Shown: positions 18,401 to 28,118 of the stretch, one piece after another
Position numbering within the stretch: position 1 is the stretch's first letter
Layout of the letters: every line of letters starts with the position of its first letter
DNA from: Hydrocarboniclastica marina
Lineage (GTDB): Bacteria > Pseudomonadota > Gammaproteobacteria > Pseudomonadales > Oleiphilaceae
Direction of reading: 5' to 3'
Length of the DNA stretch: 64,000 nucleotides
NCBI RefSeq assembly: GCF_004851605.1
Contig: NZ_CP031093.1
Coordinates: forward strand, 248,001-312,000
Position numbers and translations under genes: made by a program
The notes under the pieces: model-generated
The model's input: the letters and a program-made list of their open reading frames with translations, nothing else
What the model was told of the DNA's origin: nothing
Database searches by the model: none

Positions 18401-21400
18401 CTTCCAGCACATGGGACAGATCGCCGATAGGGACGATCTGCGCCATGCGGGCGCCGCCTTTGAGCGTATGAACATCACGCTGCAGGTCCCTGGCGAGTGC
18501 GTCGTTCGCCGGGTCTTCGACCCATTGTTGCAAGCTCCCGGCTGTGCTGTGAATAAGCTCATGGGCTTCTTCGAGGAAAATGGCGGTGAGTTCGTCGTCG
18601 ACTTCACTGGGCGCTTCCGCGGCTGTGGGCGCAGCAGCGCTTCCGCCCTTGATATCGGCAAGCACTGACTGCAGCTCGGCAAGCACTTCATCTGCAGGAG
18701 GGCACGTGCCCTGTTCAGCTACGGCTTCAACAGAAGCGGCTAGCTGGTCATGCCCGCGCAGCAGTGTCTCGATCTGCTCAGGTGTCACCGCCAGGCCGGA
18801 GTCTGAGATGACTTCGAACAGTGACTCCATTTCGTGGGCAACATCGGCAATGGGCCCGATCTGAGCCATGCGGGCGCCGCCCTTGAGGGTATGGAGTTCA
18901 CGCTGAAGCGTCCTGACAACATCTGTATTGTCGGGTTGCTCTTTCCATTGCTGCAACAGATCACTGCTGGCAGCAATTATGTCGCCGGCTTCCTCAAGGA
19001 AGATCTCGGCGAGCTCAGCGTCAAGCTCGGATGACGTCTCATCATCGTTGCTTTCGCTGCGGCTTACGGGTGGGCTAATGGGGGGTGCAGCGCTGTCAGT
19101 GGCCGCCGCAACGGATTCGGCGCCGGGGCTGCCTAAGGCCTTACTTTCGTGCGCATCTGCACCTGTTAACTGCTTGATCTCGCCGATAAGGTCCGGCGCC
19201 GGGCGCGCCTTGTCTCCATGGGTAACGCTGTCGAGCATGGCCGCGAGGCGGTCATGGCAGCGCAGGAGCAGGTCCTCAAGTTCGGTCGCATGGGCCAGGC
19301 GCCCTTCACTCAGGCCTTCCAGCAGGCTTTCCATGTGATGGGCAAGGTCGCCAATAGAGGCCAGATCCGCGAGTCTTGCGCCGCCTTTCAGCGTATGAAG
19401 ATCCCGCTGTAGCTGCTGGAGCAGAGGGGTTTCGCGGGGCGTTTCCACCCACTTTGCCAGTAGCTCATCGGTATGTGCGATAAGCTCGCGAGCCTCGTCC
19501 AGAAAGATTTCGACCAGCTCGGTATCGAGCCCTTCGGTGTCTTCGGGCAGATCCGACTCGAGCTCGGGCGGACGGGTTTCGTACCCTGCCCAGTCAACGT
19601 CTTCAAGGTGCAGTTCTTCGTCCAGCCCACGGTCGATCTGATCGAGGTCTTCATTGAACTCCTGCGACACCCCGTCATTGGCCTTGGGCTCAAGGCTGAT
19701 CTGGATTTCCCGCAGCTGTGCCAACAGCTTGTTATCAGTCTTCGTACCCAGGCCTGCCGCCGCCTGATCCATCATATCGATCAGCTGGTCATGGCCTGCA
19801 CGCATACTGAGGAAGAAACTGGTGCTGGGCGTGGTCGCGCGCCGCCGCGCTTGGGGATAGATCAGGGCGAGTACATCGGCAAGCTCTGCCAGATCTTCAA
19901 GACCCGCTTCGACGGCGCCGTCCCGGAGCTTTTCCAGCTCATCCTGCAAATCGCCGAGCCGCGGGCCGGGCTGGCCTTTGCGCGCCCACTCTTCCAGCAT
20001 GGCATCCGCATCCAGGAGACGCTCCACGCCATCGCTGAGAAACAGCTGCACCAACTGTGGATGGGGCCGGGCGGCCTGGTCGTGGTCACCGGCAGGTTGC
20101 GGCAGGGTTTCCCTGGCTACCTGGTTGAGCTCCTCAAGAAATGCATCGGTCCCGGCCAGTTCGAGTTGCGGCGAAACCTTGAGCTGGGCCAGCCCCTCGG
20201 CAATAAAGTCGTGCAGACGCTGGACCAGCTCGGGAATGCGAGGGTCTGAGAGCATGTTCTCGGCACGAGCCGTTTTGACGTATTTTTCGAACGGGCCGAT
20301 AACCTTGGCTATAGGCCCGATGCTTGCCGTATTGGCGCTGCCTTTAAGCGTGTGTAGAGCACGGGAGAGCGCATCCGGATAGGGCACGGCGTTGCTAGCA
20401 GATGCCTGTGCTTCGGCCAGGAACTCACGCAGGGTTTCAAGATGCGTTTCGGTTTCACTGCGGAAGATATCCAGCAGTACCGGGTCAACGTCTTCATCAA
20501 GGGTTGCGTCTGGTTCGTGCTGGCCATCAATACCAGGGGATGTCTCTGCAGCACTCTTCTCTGCTGAACGCTCAGCCAAACCTTCGTCGGCCGCAGGGGG
20601 CTCAGGCAGCGGGGCTGCCTCAGGCGTTTCGCCACGGGCCAGGGCATCCGCACGGCTCTGGTAAAGACTCACGTCTTCAGTGGCGGGCCGTTGCTGCTGG
20701 AAGTCGACCAACAGCGATGGAATGATAGCGACGACTTCGGGCAGCAGTTGGTCGATGTCGTCATTCATCGTAATGGACTGGTCGATTATCCGGTTGAGCA
20801 GATTCTCGACTGACCAGGCCAGCTCACCGATCGTTGTCGCGCCGACCAGTCGCCCGCTGCCTTTCAGGGTATGGAAGCCCCGGCGTATTTCGGCCAACGC
20901 ATTCTGGTCATCCCATGACTGCTGGAGTTTCGGCAGATACTCGCTGATCGCTTCGAGAACTTCCTGAGCTTCTTCTGCGAAAATTTCGAGAATTTCTTCG
21001 TCAACGAGGCTGTCGTCCACGACACCCGGACCAGCGTCTTCACCAGTTTCTGTTGGTACTTCCTGCCCCGTCAGGACGGGTATCTCCGCCACCTCAGGGT
21101 CAACCGCTTCCTGCTGGCCGGAAGCCAGAGTTTCAGCTCGTTCAATGAGGTCTGCGACCTCATAGTCTGCCTGACCCTTGGCGAACGCTTCGACCAGCCC
21201 TGGAAGGCGTTCCTGCACGTCATCCAACAGCTGGTGCACCGACGCATCGGCTTTCACAGAACGTTCGAGGATGCGGTTGAGGAGATGCTCGACCGCCCAG
21301 CCCAGATCGCCCAGGCTGGTGGCACCGACCAGCCGACCGCTCCCTTTCAGAGTGTGGAACGCGCGCCGAACTTCGCCGAGCGCATCCCTGTCATCGGGAT

Positions 21401-23282
21401 AGCGCCGCAGGCGCGGGCAGAATTCACGAATGGTCGAGAGGACTTCCTGCGCTTCTTCAATGAAAATCGCGAGGATCTCATCGTCCACCAGCTCTGCGTC
21501 GCTCTCTTTCGCAACCTCTTTCGTAATATCCGGCGCAGCAGCAGCTTCGTCTTGCCTGGGACGCTGCCAGGTCGGATCGGCACCGGTCGGGAAACCGAGC
21601 AGGGTCAGGCTTTCGTTGGCCAGGGCGAGCACCGAGTCGTTGTCGGTAATGCCGTCCGCCAGGCGCTCAAGATAATATTCAATGCTGGTGACTGCGTCCG
21701 CCAGCGTGTCAAGCTGTTGCCAGTCTGGGACGTAGTCGCCGTCGAGCAGTGCCTGGCGCACGAATGCTTCACAGGAAGCCAGCATGTCTGCCGCCCGGTC
21801 GAGCGGTATCAGTTTTAGCCCACCATAAATGCTGTGCAGCCAGTCAGGGACATCGGCAATCTCTTTGGCGTCCCATTGCGAGGCAATAAAACTGACTATC
21901 GCAGACTTCACCTGTTCAAGAGAGTTGCGCGCTTCACGCAGCAGTACGGTGTTGGCTTGGGAAAGCTGGCGGTCCAGGTCAGTCGGTTCTGAACCTGATT
22001 CTCTGCTTGCCATGCCGCGGGCGCTCGACTGTTCATCAAGCCCCGTCAGGGTCGCCTCGACGTAGAGCAGGGAGCCGGCTATATCCATCAGCACGCCGTC
22101 GTCGGCTGGCGCGCTGGTGTCCGCCAGCGTGCTGATGAGTTCGACCTGTTCAAGAATAACCCTGCGGGGAATAGCAAGACCCAGCACAGAAAGCGTGTTG
22201 GCTATCTGTTCAAGCCCTGGCAGAAGTTCCGAAAGCTCTTCATTGCGGCGGTACTCCGAGCGCACGAAAAGGTCAAGCTGGTCCTTCAGGCGCGCCAGCT
22301 CTTCATTGAGCGCACTGACGACCGAGTGGATGGCGTCGCGCCCCGGCCCGCTGACGCGTTGACGGACGGCGTCGACAGCCTGGTCGTCGGGCAGGGCACC
22401 AGCCAGGTGGTAACGTTCGACCACAGCCCGGACCCTTGGTGTGTCCAGGTCGGATGCCCGTGCAACGTAGTAGAGAATATTCTTGAGTAGTGTCTCGGGA
22501 GCCGGCTGTTGCAGAACATCGACATGTTCATCGATCAACCGCTTGAGCTGGAGGTCCAGCTCGTTGATCACGGCTTTAACGGCCGCGTTTACCGGGTTGC
22601 GCCTGGCTTTGAGGGTATCAATCAAAGCGCCGGCTGCCAGCCAGATTTCGCCCATGGGGGTCTGCTGGCATAGCTTGATCAGGCGAATGACAACCTTGTC
22701 GAGATATTCGAAGTGGGCATCGAAGTCTTCTTCGCGGGTGATTCCGGACGCCGCGAAGTGGAACATTTGCCGCAGCTTCTCAACGTGTCCAAGTACTTTC
22801 GGGTCTTGCAGCCGCTGACCGGCCCCTGATTTTGCGCGGGTCCGGGCGGGGCTGAGATCGGGATTGAATAGTGATGTTTCCGACAGCAACGACTCAGAGC
22901 GGGTGGCGCGCAGGTCGTTGAGAAGCGGCAAAAGCACCAGCGGAAAGTCGTCCTGCGCTGAATGCAGCTGTTCGAGATACTGGGGCAGTTGCAGCATGGC
23001 CTGCATCAGTACAGCGATGGCATCGTCCTGATCCACCACCGTATCATTAAGCATAGCCTTAGCGACTTTCTCCATCTCTTCCGTGAGCAGGGCCGCACCC
23101 AACAGTTCGACCATCTGCAGGGTCCCGCTGACCTGATGCAGGTAGTTCAGGCAGAACCGCAGCCGGGCTGTGTCGTCGCGGTTGTCGACGAAAGCCTCAA
23201 GGGCGTGCTGACCCTGTTTCAGGGTCTCCTGGATTTCACCGCGCACCCATTCGAGTGCAATACTGTCGTGGTGATTGCCCAT
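15405..23282 (-). CDS. chpA: ChpA hybrid histidine kinase with multiple Hpt domains, CheA core, CheW and receiver
   Basis: A giant 2625-residue CheA-type kinase of the Chp system, which controls twitching motility and cAMP-linked surface responses in relatives. Eight canonical Hpt motifs HTLKG(S/G) occur with His at about residues 643, 804, 977, 1296, 1464, 1605, 1745 and 1884. Two weaker Hpt-like modules lie near His49 (YLHQVSGTLQ) and His483 (WLHSIYGGLK), and one without His lies between 977 and 1296 (LEKLRDGAVEAG). A coiled/dimerisation segment follows, then the ATPase with NAVDHG near 2209 and GRGVGMDVV, a CheW domain, and a C-terminal receiver with Asp2554 (LLDIEMPRMDG). The known P. aeruginosa ChpA has fewer phosphotransfer-type domains. 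ATG 23282 is preferred over GTG 23288 because GGAG lies 5-6 bases upstream. Confidence 0.95.
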   Translation of the reverse strand: MGNHHDSIALEWVRGEIQETLKQGQHALEAFVDNRDDTARLRFCLNYLHQVSGTLQMVELLGAALLTEEMEKVAKAMLNDTVVDQDDAIAVLMQAMLQLPQYLEQLHSAQDDFPLVLLPLLNDLRATRSESLLSETSLFNPDLSPARTRAKSGAGQRLQDPKVLGHVEKLRQMFHFAASGITREEDFDAHFEYLDKVVIRLIKLCQQTPMGEIWLAAGALIDTLKARRNPVNAAVKAVINELDLQLKRLIDEHVDVLQQPAPETLLKNILYYVARASDLDTPRVRAVVERYHLAGALPDDQAVDAVRQRVSGPGRDAIHSVVSALNEELARLKDQLDLFVRSEYRRNEELSELLPGLEQIANTLSVLGLAIPRRVILEQVELISTLADTSAPADDGVLMDIAGSLLYVEATLTGLDEQSSARGMASRESGSEPTDLDRQLSQANTVLLREARNSLEQVKSAIVSFIASQWDAKEIADVPDWLHSIYGGLKLIPLDRAADMLASCEAFVRQALLDGDYVPDWQQLDTLADAVTSIEYYLERLADGITDNDSVLALANESLTLLGFPTGADPTWQRPRQDEAAAAPDITKEVAKESDAELVDDEILAIFIEEAQEVLSTIREFCPRLRRYPDDRDALGEVRRAFHTLKGSGRLVGATSLGDLGWAVEHLLNRILERSVKADASVHQLLDDVQERLPGLVEAFAKGQADYEVADLIERAETLASGQQEAVDPEVAEIPVLTGQEVPTETGEDAGPGVVDDSLVDEEILEIFAEEAQEVLEAISEYLPKLQQSWDDQNALAEIRRGFHTLKGSGRLVGATTIGELAWSVENLLNRIIDQSITMNDDIDQLLPEVVAIIPSLLVDFQQQRPATEDVSLYQSRADALARGETPEAAPLPEPPAADEGLAERSAEKSAAETSPGIDGQHEPDATLDEDVDPVLLDIFRSETETHLETLREFLAEAQASASNAVPYPDALSRALHTLKGSANTASIGPIAKVIGPFEKYVKTARAENMLSDPRIPELVQRLHDFIAEGLAQLKVSPQLELAGTDAFLEELNQVARETLPQPAGDHDQAARPHPQLVQLFLSDGVERLLDADAMLEEWARKGQPGPRLGDLQDELEKLRDGAVEAGLEDLAELADVLALIYPQARRRATTPSTSFFLSMRAGHDQLIDMMDQAAAGLGTKTDNKLLAQLREIQISLEPKANDGVSQEFNEDLDQIDRGLDEELHLEDVDWAGYETRPPELESDLPEDTEGLDTELVEIFLDEARELIAHTDELLAKWVETPRETPLLQQLQRDLHTLKGGARLADLASIGDLAHHMESLLEGLSEGRLAHATELEDLLLRCHDRLAAMLDSVTHGDKARPAPDLIGEIKQLTGADAHESKALGSPGAESVAAATDSAAPPISPPVSRSESNDDETSSELDAELAEIFLEEAGDIIAASSDLLQQWKEQPDNTDVVRTLQRELHTLKGGARMAQIGPIADVAHEMESLFEVISDSGLAVTPEQIETLLRGHDQLAASVEAVAEQGTCPPADEVLAELQSVLADIKGGSAAAPTAAEAPSEVDDELTAIFLEEAHELIHSTAGSLQQWVEDPANDALARDLQRDVHTLKGGARMAQIVPIGDLSHVLEDLFEAVEDERIACSPVMADLLFKCHDALAHMVDQLSAGHAPDTPSHLIAQVEALLRAPAGEAAELASASPADSAEDLTVIFLDEARDIESSIADALRSWRDEQDGLLRSVSTLQSELHTLKGGARLAEIDAIAELASAWDTRLQGLLEGRFDSAPTLALSERCLTTLGQLLSTLESGSRPASPHEQLAEFLAEFEASGEPHSDPGDEPDSGAIDADVLEIFIDETDELLEALENLMAGWQKEPGRPDFNLEAQRILHTLKGGARLANVTSLAEEAHSFESYLVELQSVGELTKANWDSIGAAHERLTTLVEQLRDPETGEPASAATPPSLEPEPEPEPAEQAPTAEGVDDAPKPKAKAITPQQTPEQKEERRKLARARRKADAARAAQETIRVNAQLVDELVNLAGETSITRSRMEQQISDFSHTLDEMVSTVDRLREQLRRMDIETETQILFSAEKEFGSHYEGEFDPLEMDRYSSIQQLSRALGESASDLADLRETLSEKVRDAETLLLQQSRVNTELQEGLMKTRMIPFASMVPRLRRIVRQISGELDKKVEFDVANAEGELDRTVLERMIAPLEHMLRNAVDHGIESVADRIKAGKPEAGQISLTLTREGGEVVLRMADDGAGIRTDKVREKAIRSGLLNEKEAFADRDILQFILQPGFSTAQAVTQISGRGVGMDVVASEIKQLGGSLDIDSTVGQGTTFTVRLPFTVSVNRALMVSTGEDFYAIPLNTIEGIVRVSTYELEEYYKPDAPLYEYAGQHYRLQYLGSLLHSDHQPKLQGQALPLPVILVRGAEQPIALQVDSLMGSREIVVKSLGPQFGSVRGVSGATILGDGNVVVILDLPAMIRSDVLSARERQLASMAGGSRREANERGTKVMVVDDSVTVRKVTSRLLERNGMEVLLAKDGLDAVAQLQDHLPDIILLDIEMPRMDGFEVASFIRHDERLKDIPIIMITSRTGKKHRERALAIGVNDYLGKPFQEKQLLETINRLNEFAG

Positions 23283-23356
23283 AACCACTCCGGTTGATCC
23301 CCCGGCTTCAGGCCGGGGTGACTCGGACCACTAAAAGCTCCCGCAGGGGTAGCGCC

Positions 23357-24247
23357 TTAGCGGCCTGGATTCTGTTTTAGCCACGCCAGAACACGTTCTG
23401 AGGGTAGCCGCTGTAACTGTGGGTGTTGCCAGTCGGTCAATTCCCCCTGGCCGAGTACCAGCAGTCCTCCTGGCGCCAATCGGTCGGCCAGGTGATTCAC
23501 TATTTCCCTACGGCGCCAGCGTCGGAAGTAAATAAGCAGGTTCTGACAAAATATAATGTCCATTCCGTGCATTGGCGCATTTTGTAGCTCCAGGACGTTT
23601 AACCTCGCGAAACAGACCCGTTCGCGCAAGGCAGGGTCAATCTCAAACTGATTGTCCGGGTGACGTATAAAAAAAGACTCCCGCAGGGCTGGTTCGGTCG
23701 TTACCAGCTTGCGCTCGCTGTAAAGACCGCGCTTTGCCTTTGCCAGCGCTGGCTGGCTGATGTCTGAGCCGGTGACCCCAAAGTAAATATCCAGCTTGAG
23801 GCGATCCAGGCTCGAGCGCATGACCATCGCCAGCGTGTAAGCCTCTTCTCCCGTGGAGCAACCCACGCTCCAGGCTTCCAGCGGCTCGCGGCGCAAGCGC
23901 TCTGGCGCCCGCGTCACCACATAATCGGCGACCGTTCGAAAGGCATCGGGATCGCGGAAGAAACGGGTCTCCTGGACTGTCAGCCGATCCACCAGCACGG
24001 TCCACTCGATCACGGCCCCGGGGCCTGAAACCACCCTCTCGTAGTAAGCCTGGTAGTCGGTACAGCCAACCTCACGCATGCGAATGCCGAGGTTGGCCTG
24101 CAGAAACGAGCGCCGGTCAGGCGACAGCGTCATGCCGGTGCGTGATTCCAGCAACTGCTGCCACTGATGGAACTGTACATCGTCCATTTCGGGCAGCCGT
24201 TGCAGGTTCCAGCTAGTAGGCGTTGACTTCTTGGTGCCGTTCGTCAT
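23357..24247 (-). CDS. pilK: Chemotaxis methyltransferase PilK (CheR-like)
   Basis: A 296-residue SAM-dependent methyltransferase that methylates glutamates of the PilJ receptor. The N-terminal CheR helical domain (residues 20-90) carries the region TVQETRFFRDP. The SAM-binding motif is SVGCSTGEEAYTLAM (about residues 127-141). Further motifs are GSDIS and FCQNLLIYF, the latter usually FCRNVLIYF. It lies 63 bp downstream of pilJ and 75 bp upstream of chpA, matching the P. aeruginosa order. Confidence 0.92.
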   Translation of the reverse strand: MTNGTKKSTPTSWNLQRLPEMDDVQFHQWQQLLESRTGMTLSPDRRSFLQANLGIRMREVGCTDYQAYYERVVSGPGAVIEWTVLVDRLTVQETRFFRDPDAFRTVADYVVTRAPERLRREPLEAWSVGCSTGEEAYTLAMVMRSSLDRLKLDIYFGVTGSDISQPALAKAKRGLYSERKLVTTEPALRESFFIRHPDNQFEIDPALRERVCFARLNVLELQNAPMHGMDIIFCQNLLIYFRRWRRREIVNHLADRLAPGGLLVLGQGELTDWQHPQLQRLPSERVLAWLKQNPGR

Positions 24248-24309
24248 GCCGTTCTATTGCCCGACTTTTCAGGAGAAACGATTTCTGTACCCGGGCACGG
24301 GTCTGCCAC

Positions 24310-26394
24310 TTAGCTGAGTGTCGGGAGCTTTTCGTCTTCGTCTTCGTCCGCGTCGAACATATGCTCATCTTCATCGCCGCCTTCCGGCAGCGTGAAGCCA
24401 GACACCGAAAGCCGGAGCTCGGAGGCCATCTCTGCCAGTGTGCCGATGGACTTGGCGGTCGCGTTGGTGCCCGACGAGGTCTGGGAGGTAATCTCCTGAA
24501 TAACGTTCATGGTGTTGGAGATATGCGCCGCGGAAGACGCCTGTTGGCGGGCCGCGTTGGAGATGTTCTGGATCAGTTCCGCCAGATTCATCGAAACGTT
24601 CTCGATTTCTTCCAGAGCGACGCCCGCGTCCTGTGCCAGGCGCGCACCACGAACTACCTCAGCGGTGGTGTGCTCCATGGAAATTACGGCTTCGTTGGTG
24701 TCTGACTGGATCGTCTTGACCAGCGCTTCAATCTGTTTGGTGGCTGCGGATGAGCGCTCCGCCAGGCGCTGTACCTCGTCCGCGACCACGGCAAAGCCGC
24801 GACCGGCGTCACCGGCCATGGACGCCTGGATGGCGGCGTTCAGTGAAAGAATATTGGTCTGGTCGGCGATATCGTTGATCAGGGAGACGATGTCGCCGAT
24901 TTCCTGGGATGATTCGCCCAGACGCTTGATCCGCTTTGACGTTTCCTGGATCTGCTCACGGATGTTGTCCATGCCCCGAATGGTATTCTGGACCACTTCA
25001 GCGCCCTTCTTGGCGATGGCTACCGAGCGCTCCGCTACCGCTGACGATTCAGAGGCGTTGGAGGAAACCTGGTCAATCGACACGGCCATTTCATTGACTG
25101 CTGCCGAGGCGCCGGCGATCTCCTGGGCCTGATGTTCAGAAGCATCGGCCAGATGGATAGCGGTTCCCTGGGTCTCCTGTGCCGACGCGGCGACCCGTAA
25201 AGCGGTGTCCCGAATAGCCTGCACGAGCGCCCGCATCTGATCGATCGCATAGTTGATTGAGTCTGCGATCGCGCCAGTGAAGTCCTCGGTAACTGTTGCT
25301 TCAGTGGTCAGGTCACCATCGGCCAGATCGGCCAATTCGTCCAGAAGCCGGAGGATCGCGTTCTGGTTCTGCTCGTTCTGCTCTTGGGTTTTGGTCAGAC
25401 GCTTCTGGGCTGCCTGATATAGCGCCACGCCGATAAGAATGATGTTAATGACCAGCGCTATCAGGATGATGATCGCAAGAGTGGGGCTGATCAGATTCTG
25501 GTCGGACTGGATCAGACGGGTCAGTTCCGTGGTCTCTTCCAACAATTCGGGTGACTGGTTGAAAATTACGTTGGCCGCTTCCCGCACTCTGAACAGGTCC
25601 GGTGAGGCCGCCAGGATGGCATCGACGTTTTCGCTAACGTAGGCGAACAGCTCTGCAACTGCCTCAAGCCCGAACTGGGCATCTTCGTCGTCCACGGCGC
25701 TGATGCCCATGGCTGCATTGCCTTCAAGCTGGCCCTGCAGAACGCGGCCGAAGAGTTCAGCATCCCGGCCGAAGCGGTCGGCAGCCACCACGGCATCTTC
25801 GTCGCCCGAGCGGACGTCGTTGACACTGGTGACGATGCGTTCCGCCAGCAGGGACTGACGCTGCGCCAGCGCGACCTGTTCTGCCGGCGCATCGTTCATC
25901 AGCAGGATCTGGACGATGTCGTCGTACTCAACCTGGAGCTGAGGAATAGTCTCGTTGAGCGTCTCGCCCACTTCGTTAAGAGAGAGAACGGCTTCTTCGG
26001 TCGACAGGATGGCGTCGGCATGCGCGCGGATTATGGTCCAGAGGGCGTCCACATTGGTCTGGTCCGCCGCATCCAGCGGCGGCAGGCCAGTCGCTTCGTT
26101 GCCGTTCTGAATGTAGCCCCAGAGTTCATCGAACTGATTGCGGGAGCGCGCCAACTGATCGAATGCTGTCTCCGTGCCGCCCGCGGCCTCCGATGCGTTC
26201 TTCGCAATCTCCTGCGATAACACCCGCAGATCACTGGCGTACTCGATGTATTCTGCTTCGTGGGCGCTATTGCGATTGACCACGAACAGGACAGCGATCA
26301 ACGCGATCGTCAACCCGATCAGGACAGCGATCAGAGCAGTAACCGCCCTGTTCGCGCCCTGCTGCGAGGTGAATTTCCCAGCTCGATTTTTCAT
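24310..26394 (-). CDS. pilJ: Type IV pilus methyl-accepting chemoreceptor PilJ
   Basis: A 694-residue receptor. Two transmembrane helices (about residues 16-38 and 299-321) bracket a helical periplasmic region. A HAMP-like segment and a long cytoplasmic coiled coil follow. The signalling tip reads ILSLNAAIQASMAGDAGRGF, the variant typical of PilJ (QASMAGDAGRG rather than EAARAGEQGRG). The C-terminus is strongly acidic (DADEDEDEKLP). It signals to ChpA through PilI and is modified by PilK and ChpB. Confidence 0.95.
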   Translation of the reverse strand: MKNRAGKFTSQQGANRAVTALIAVLIGLTIALIAVLFVVNRNSAHEAEYIEYASDLRVLSQEIAKNASEAAGGTETAFDQLARSRNQFDELWGYIQNGNEATGLPPLDAADQTNVDALWTIIRAHADAILSTEEAVLSLNEVGETLNETIPQLQVEYDDIVQILLMNDAPAEQVALAQRQSLLAERIVTSVNDVRSGDEDAVVAADRFGRDAELFGRVLQGQLEGNAAMGISAVDDEDAQFGLEAVAELFAYVSENVDAILAASPDLFRVREAANVIFNQSPELLEETTELTRLIQSDQNLISPTLAIIILIALVINIILIGVALYQAAQKRLTKTQEQNEQNQNAILRLLDELADLADGDLTTEATVTEDFTGAIADSINYAIDQMRALVQAIRDTALRVAASAQETQGTAIHLADASEHQAQEIAGASAAVNEMAVSIDQVSSNASESSAVAERSVAIAKKGAEVVQNTIRGMDNIREQIQETSKRIKRLGESSQEIGDIVSLINDIADQTNILSLNAAIQASMAGDAGRGFAVVADEVQRLAERSSAATKQIEALVKTIQSDTNEAVISMEHTTAEVVRGARLAQDAGVALEEIENVSMNLAELIQNISNAARQQASSAAHISNTMNVIQEITSQTSSGTNATAKSIGTLAEMASELRLSVSGFTLPEGGDEDEHMFDADEDEDEKLPTLS

Positions 26395-26710
26395 TTTCTG
26401 GCTCCCGGCCTCGGTTATGGCGTGTTGTTTTACGGGCTTGAGATCTTTATCTGGCGTTGCCTGTGGCGAACGCCCCCCGCTTTAATTTTTTGCCCGCAGG
26501 CGCTGGAACGGGTGGGTGGCTCCCGCCTCGTCCTAAATTATCTGAACCATGCACATGCGTGCCCTCGACCGGACCGCAAAACGGCCAGTTCCTGTATGGC
26601 GCCCGCATCACATTCTGAACTTCGTGACGCCATGATGTTCGCTACAGACCACTGTTTGCCACCGGCCTCGGCCCGCCTGGCACTCATGAAGCTTATGGCG
26701 CCGTAGCGCA

Positions 26711-27256
26711 TCACCAGACTGCCGCGTCAAGAAAGCGCTCGTCCTCGACCAGTTCGACCATCGAAAACACTGCCCACTGCTCATCGTTACGCTCGTAGGC
26801 GCCCCGGAGAAACGGCTGCAGGGAGACATCGGCGTCGTCATTGGAGCCGGTGAAACTATCCACCGCGAAGTACTGCATGCCCAGTACGGCATCGACTATC
26901 AGCCCGCAGAAGATGTCATCCTGCTCCACCACCAGAACGCGGCGGTCGCGCTGGGCGCGCGAAGACCGGGGCAGGTCGACAAAAGACGCTAGTTCGATGA
27001 CGGGCAGAAGGCGGCCCCTGACATTGGCGGCGCCCAGCATGAAGGGCTTCACCCCGGGGACCTGGGTGTAGCGCGGGATATGCAGGATTTCTACAACTTC
27101 GCCCATGGGCGCGACGTAGCGCTTACCGTCGAGCATGAAGCCGATGCCATGCCACAATTCGACGGCTTCTTCCTGAGCTGGGAGCCCTTTGGACAGCGCG
27201 CGGCTACGTTTGTCAATGTTCGCTAGTACGGCAAAAGGACTCGACTTGGCGGCCAT
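26711..27256 (-). CDS. pilI: CheW-like adaptor PilI
   Basis: A 181-residue CheW-domain adaptor that links PilJ to ChpA. Recognisable parts include GIGFMLDGKRYVAPMGEVVE, the arginine-containing VRGRLLPVIEL and RVLVVEQDDIFCGLIVDAVLG. It sits between pilH (38 bp away) and pilJ. The 316-bp stretch before pilJ shows no gene. Confidence 0.9.
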   Translation of the reverse strand: MAAKSSPFAVLANIDKRSRALSKGLPAQEEAVELWHGIGFMLDGKRYVAPMGEVVEILHIPRYTQVPGVKPFMLGAANVRGRLLPVIELASFVDLPRSSRAQRDRRVLVVEQDDIFCGLIVDAVLGMQYFAVDSFTGSNDDADVSLQPFLRGAYERNDEQWAVFSMVELVEDERFLDAAVW

Positions 27257-27294
27257 GCTTAATCCCGACTATGTGCTTTCCTGGCCCAACGGGG

Positions 27295-27657
27295 TCAGTC
27301 GAGGAGTTCTTTGATGGTATTGATGAGTTGGGTCTCGTCTACCGGCTTCACCAGATAGCCTTTGGCGCCCTGCCGGGTGCCCCAGACACGGTCGGTTTCC
27401 TGGTCCTTGGTAGTAACGATGACGACCGGAATATCCTGGGTGTCCGGCGAGCGGGTCAATTGCCGTGTTGCCTGGAAGCCGTTGAGGCCAGGCATGACAA
27501 CATCCATCAACACCAGGTCGGGGTGCTCGGCTCGTGCCTTTGCCACGCCGTCAGCGCCGTTGTCAGCACTCAGCACTTCATGCTTGTGTTTTTCCAGAAG
27601 ACTGGAGATCTTTTTGACCTCAGTCGGCGAGTCATCAACGATCAGGATACGGGCCAT
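27295..27657 (-). CDS. pilH: Twitching motility response regulator PilH
   Basis: A 120-residue single receiver domain. The acidic pocket is VDDSP near residue 7, the phospho-acceptor Asp is in VLMDVVMPGLNG (about residue 52), and Lys is in YLVKP. In P. aeruginosa PilH counterbalances PilG, favouring retraction. ATG 27657 gives MARILIVDDS with GAGGGA just upstream; the frame continues 11 codons further but without similarity. Confidence 0.93.
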   Translation of the reverse strand: MARILIVDDSPTEVKKISSLLEKHKHEVLSADNGADGVAKARAEHPDLVLMDVVMPGLNGFQATRQLTRSPDTQDIPVVIVTTKDQETDRVWGTRQGAKGYLVKPVDETQLINTIKELLD

Positions 27658-27728
27658 AGGTCCCTCGATATCGGTCAAAACGCAGCCCACATACCGGGTG
27701 CGGGTCAGGGGTAGCTGCGTTGAATTTA

Positions 27729-28118
27729 CTATTGCCGGGCGGGCACGTGCTCCCGGATTGTGTTCAAGAGTTCGTCTTTGCTGAAGGGCTTCGTCAGATA
27801 CTGATCAGAACCTACAATTCGGCCTTTCGCTTTATCGAACAGGCCATCCTTGCTTGAAAGCATGATGACGGGTGTTCCTTTGAAGGCTGAATTATTCTTG
27901 ATCAGCGCACAGGTCTGATAACCATCAAGCCGTGGCATCATGATGTCGACGAAAATGATATCGGGGTGTGTGTCCGCGATCTTGGCAAGAGCGTCGAACC
28001 CATCCGTGGCCGTAAAAACTTCACAGCCAACTTTTTTTAGCAGAGTTTCAGCGGTGCGACGAATGGTCTTGCTATCGTCTATAACCATGACTTTCAGGTT
28101 TTCGAAGTTGTCATCCAT
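27729..28118 (-). CDS. pilG: Twitching motility response regulator PilG
   Basis: A 129-residue single receiver domain: IDDSKTIRRT at residues 13-22, Asp in FVDIMMPRLDG (about 58), and Lys in YLTKPFSKDELL. It is phosphorylated by ChpA and promotes pilus extension in relatives. It is the first gene of pilGHIJK-chpABC, so the promoter should lie within 28119-28400. The rubredoxin genes that precede pilG in some genomes are absent. Confidence 0.94.
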   Translation of the reverse strand: MDDNFENLKVMVIDDSKTIRRTAETLLKKVGCEVFTATDGFDALAKIADTHPDIIFVDIMMPRLDGYQTCALIKNNSAFKGTPVIMLSSKDGLFDKAKGRIVGSDQYLTKPFSKDELLNTIREHVPARQ

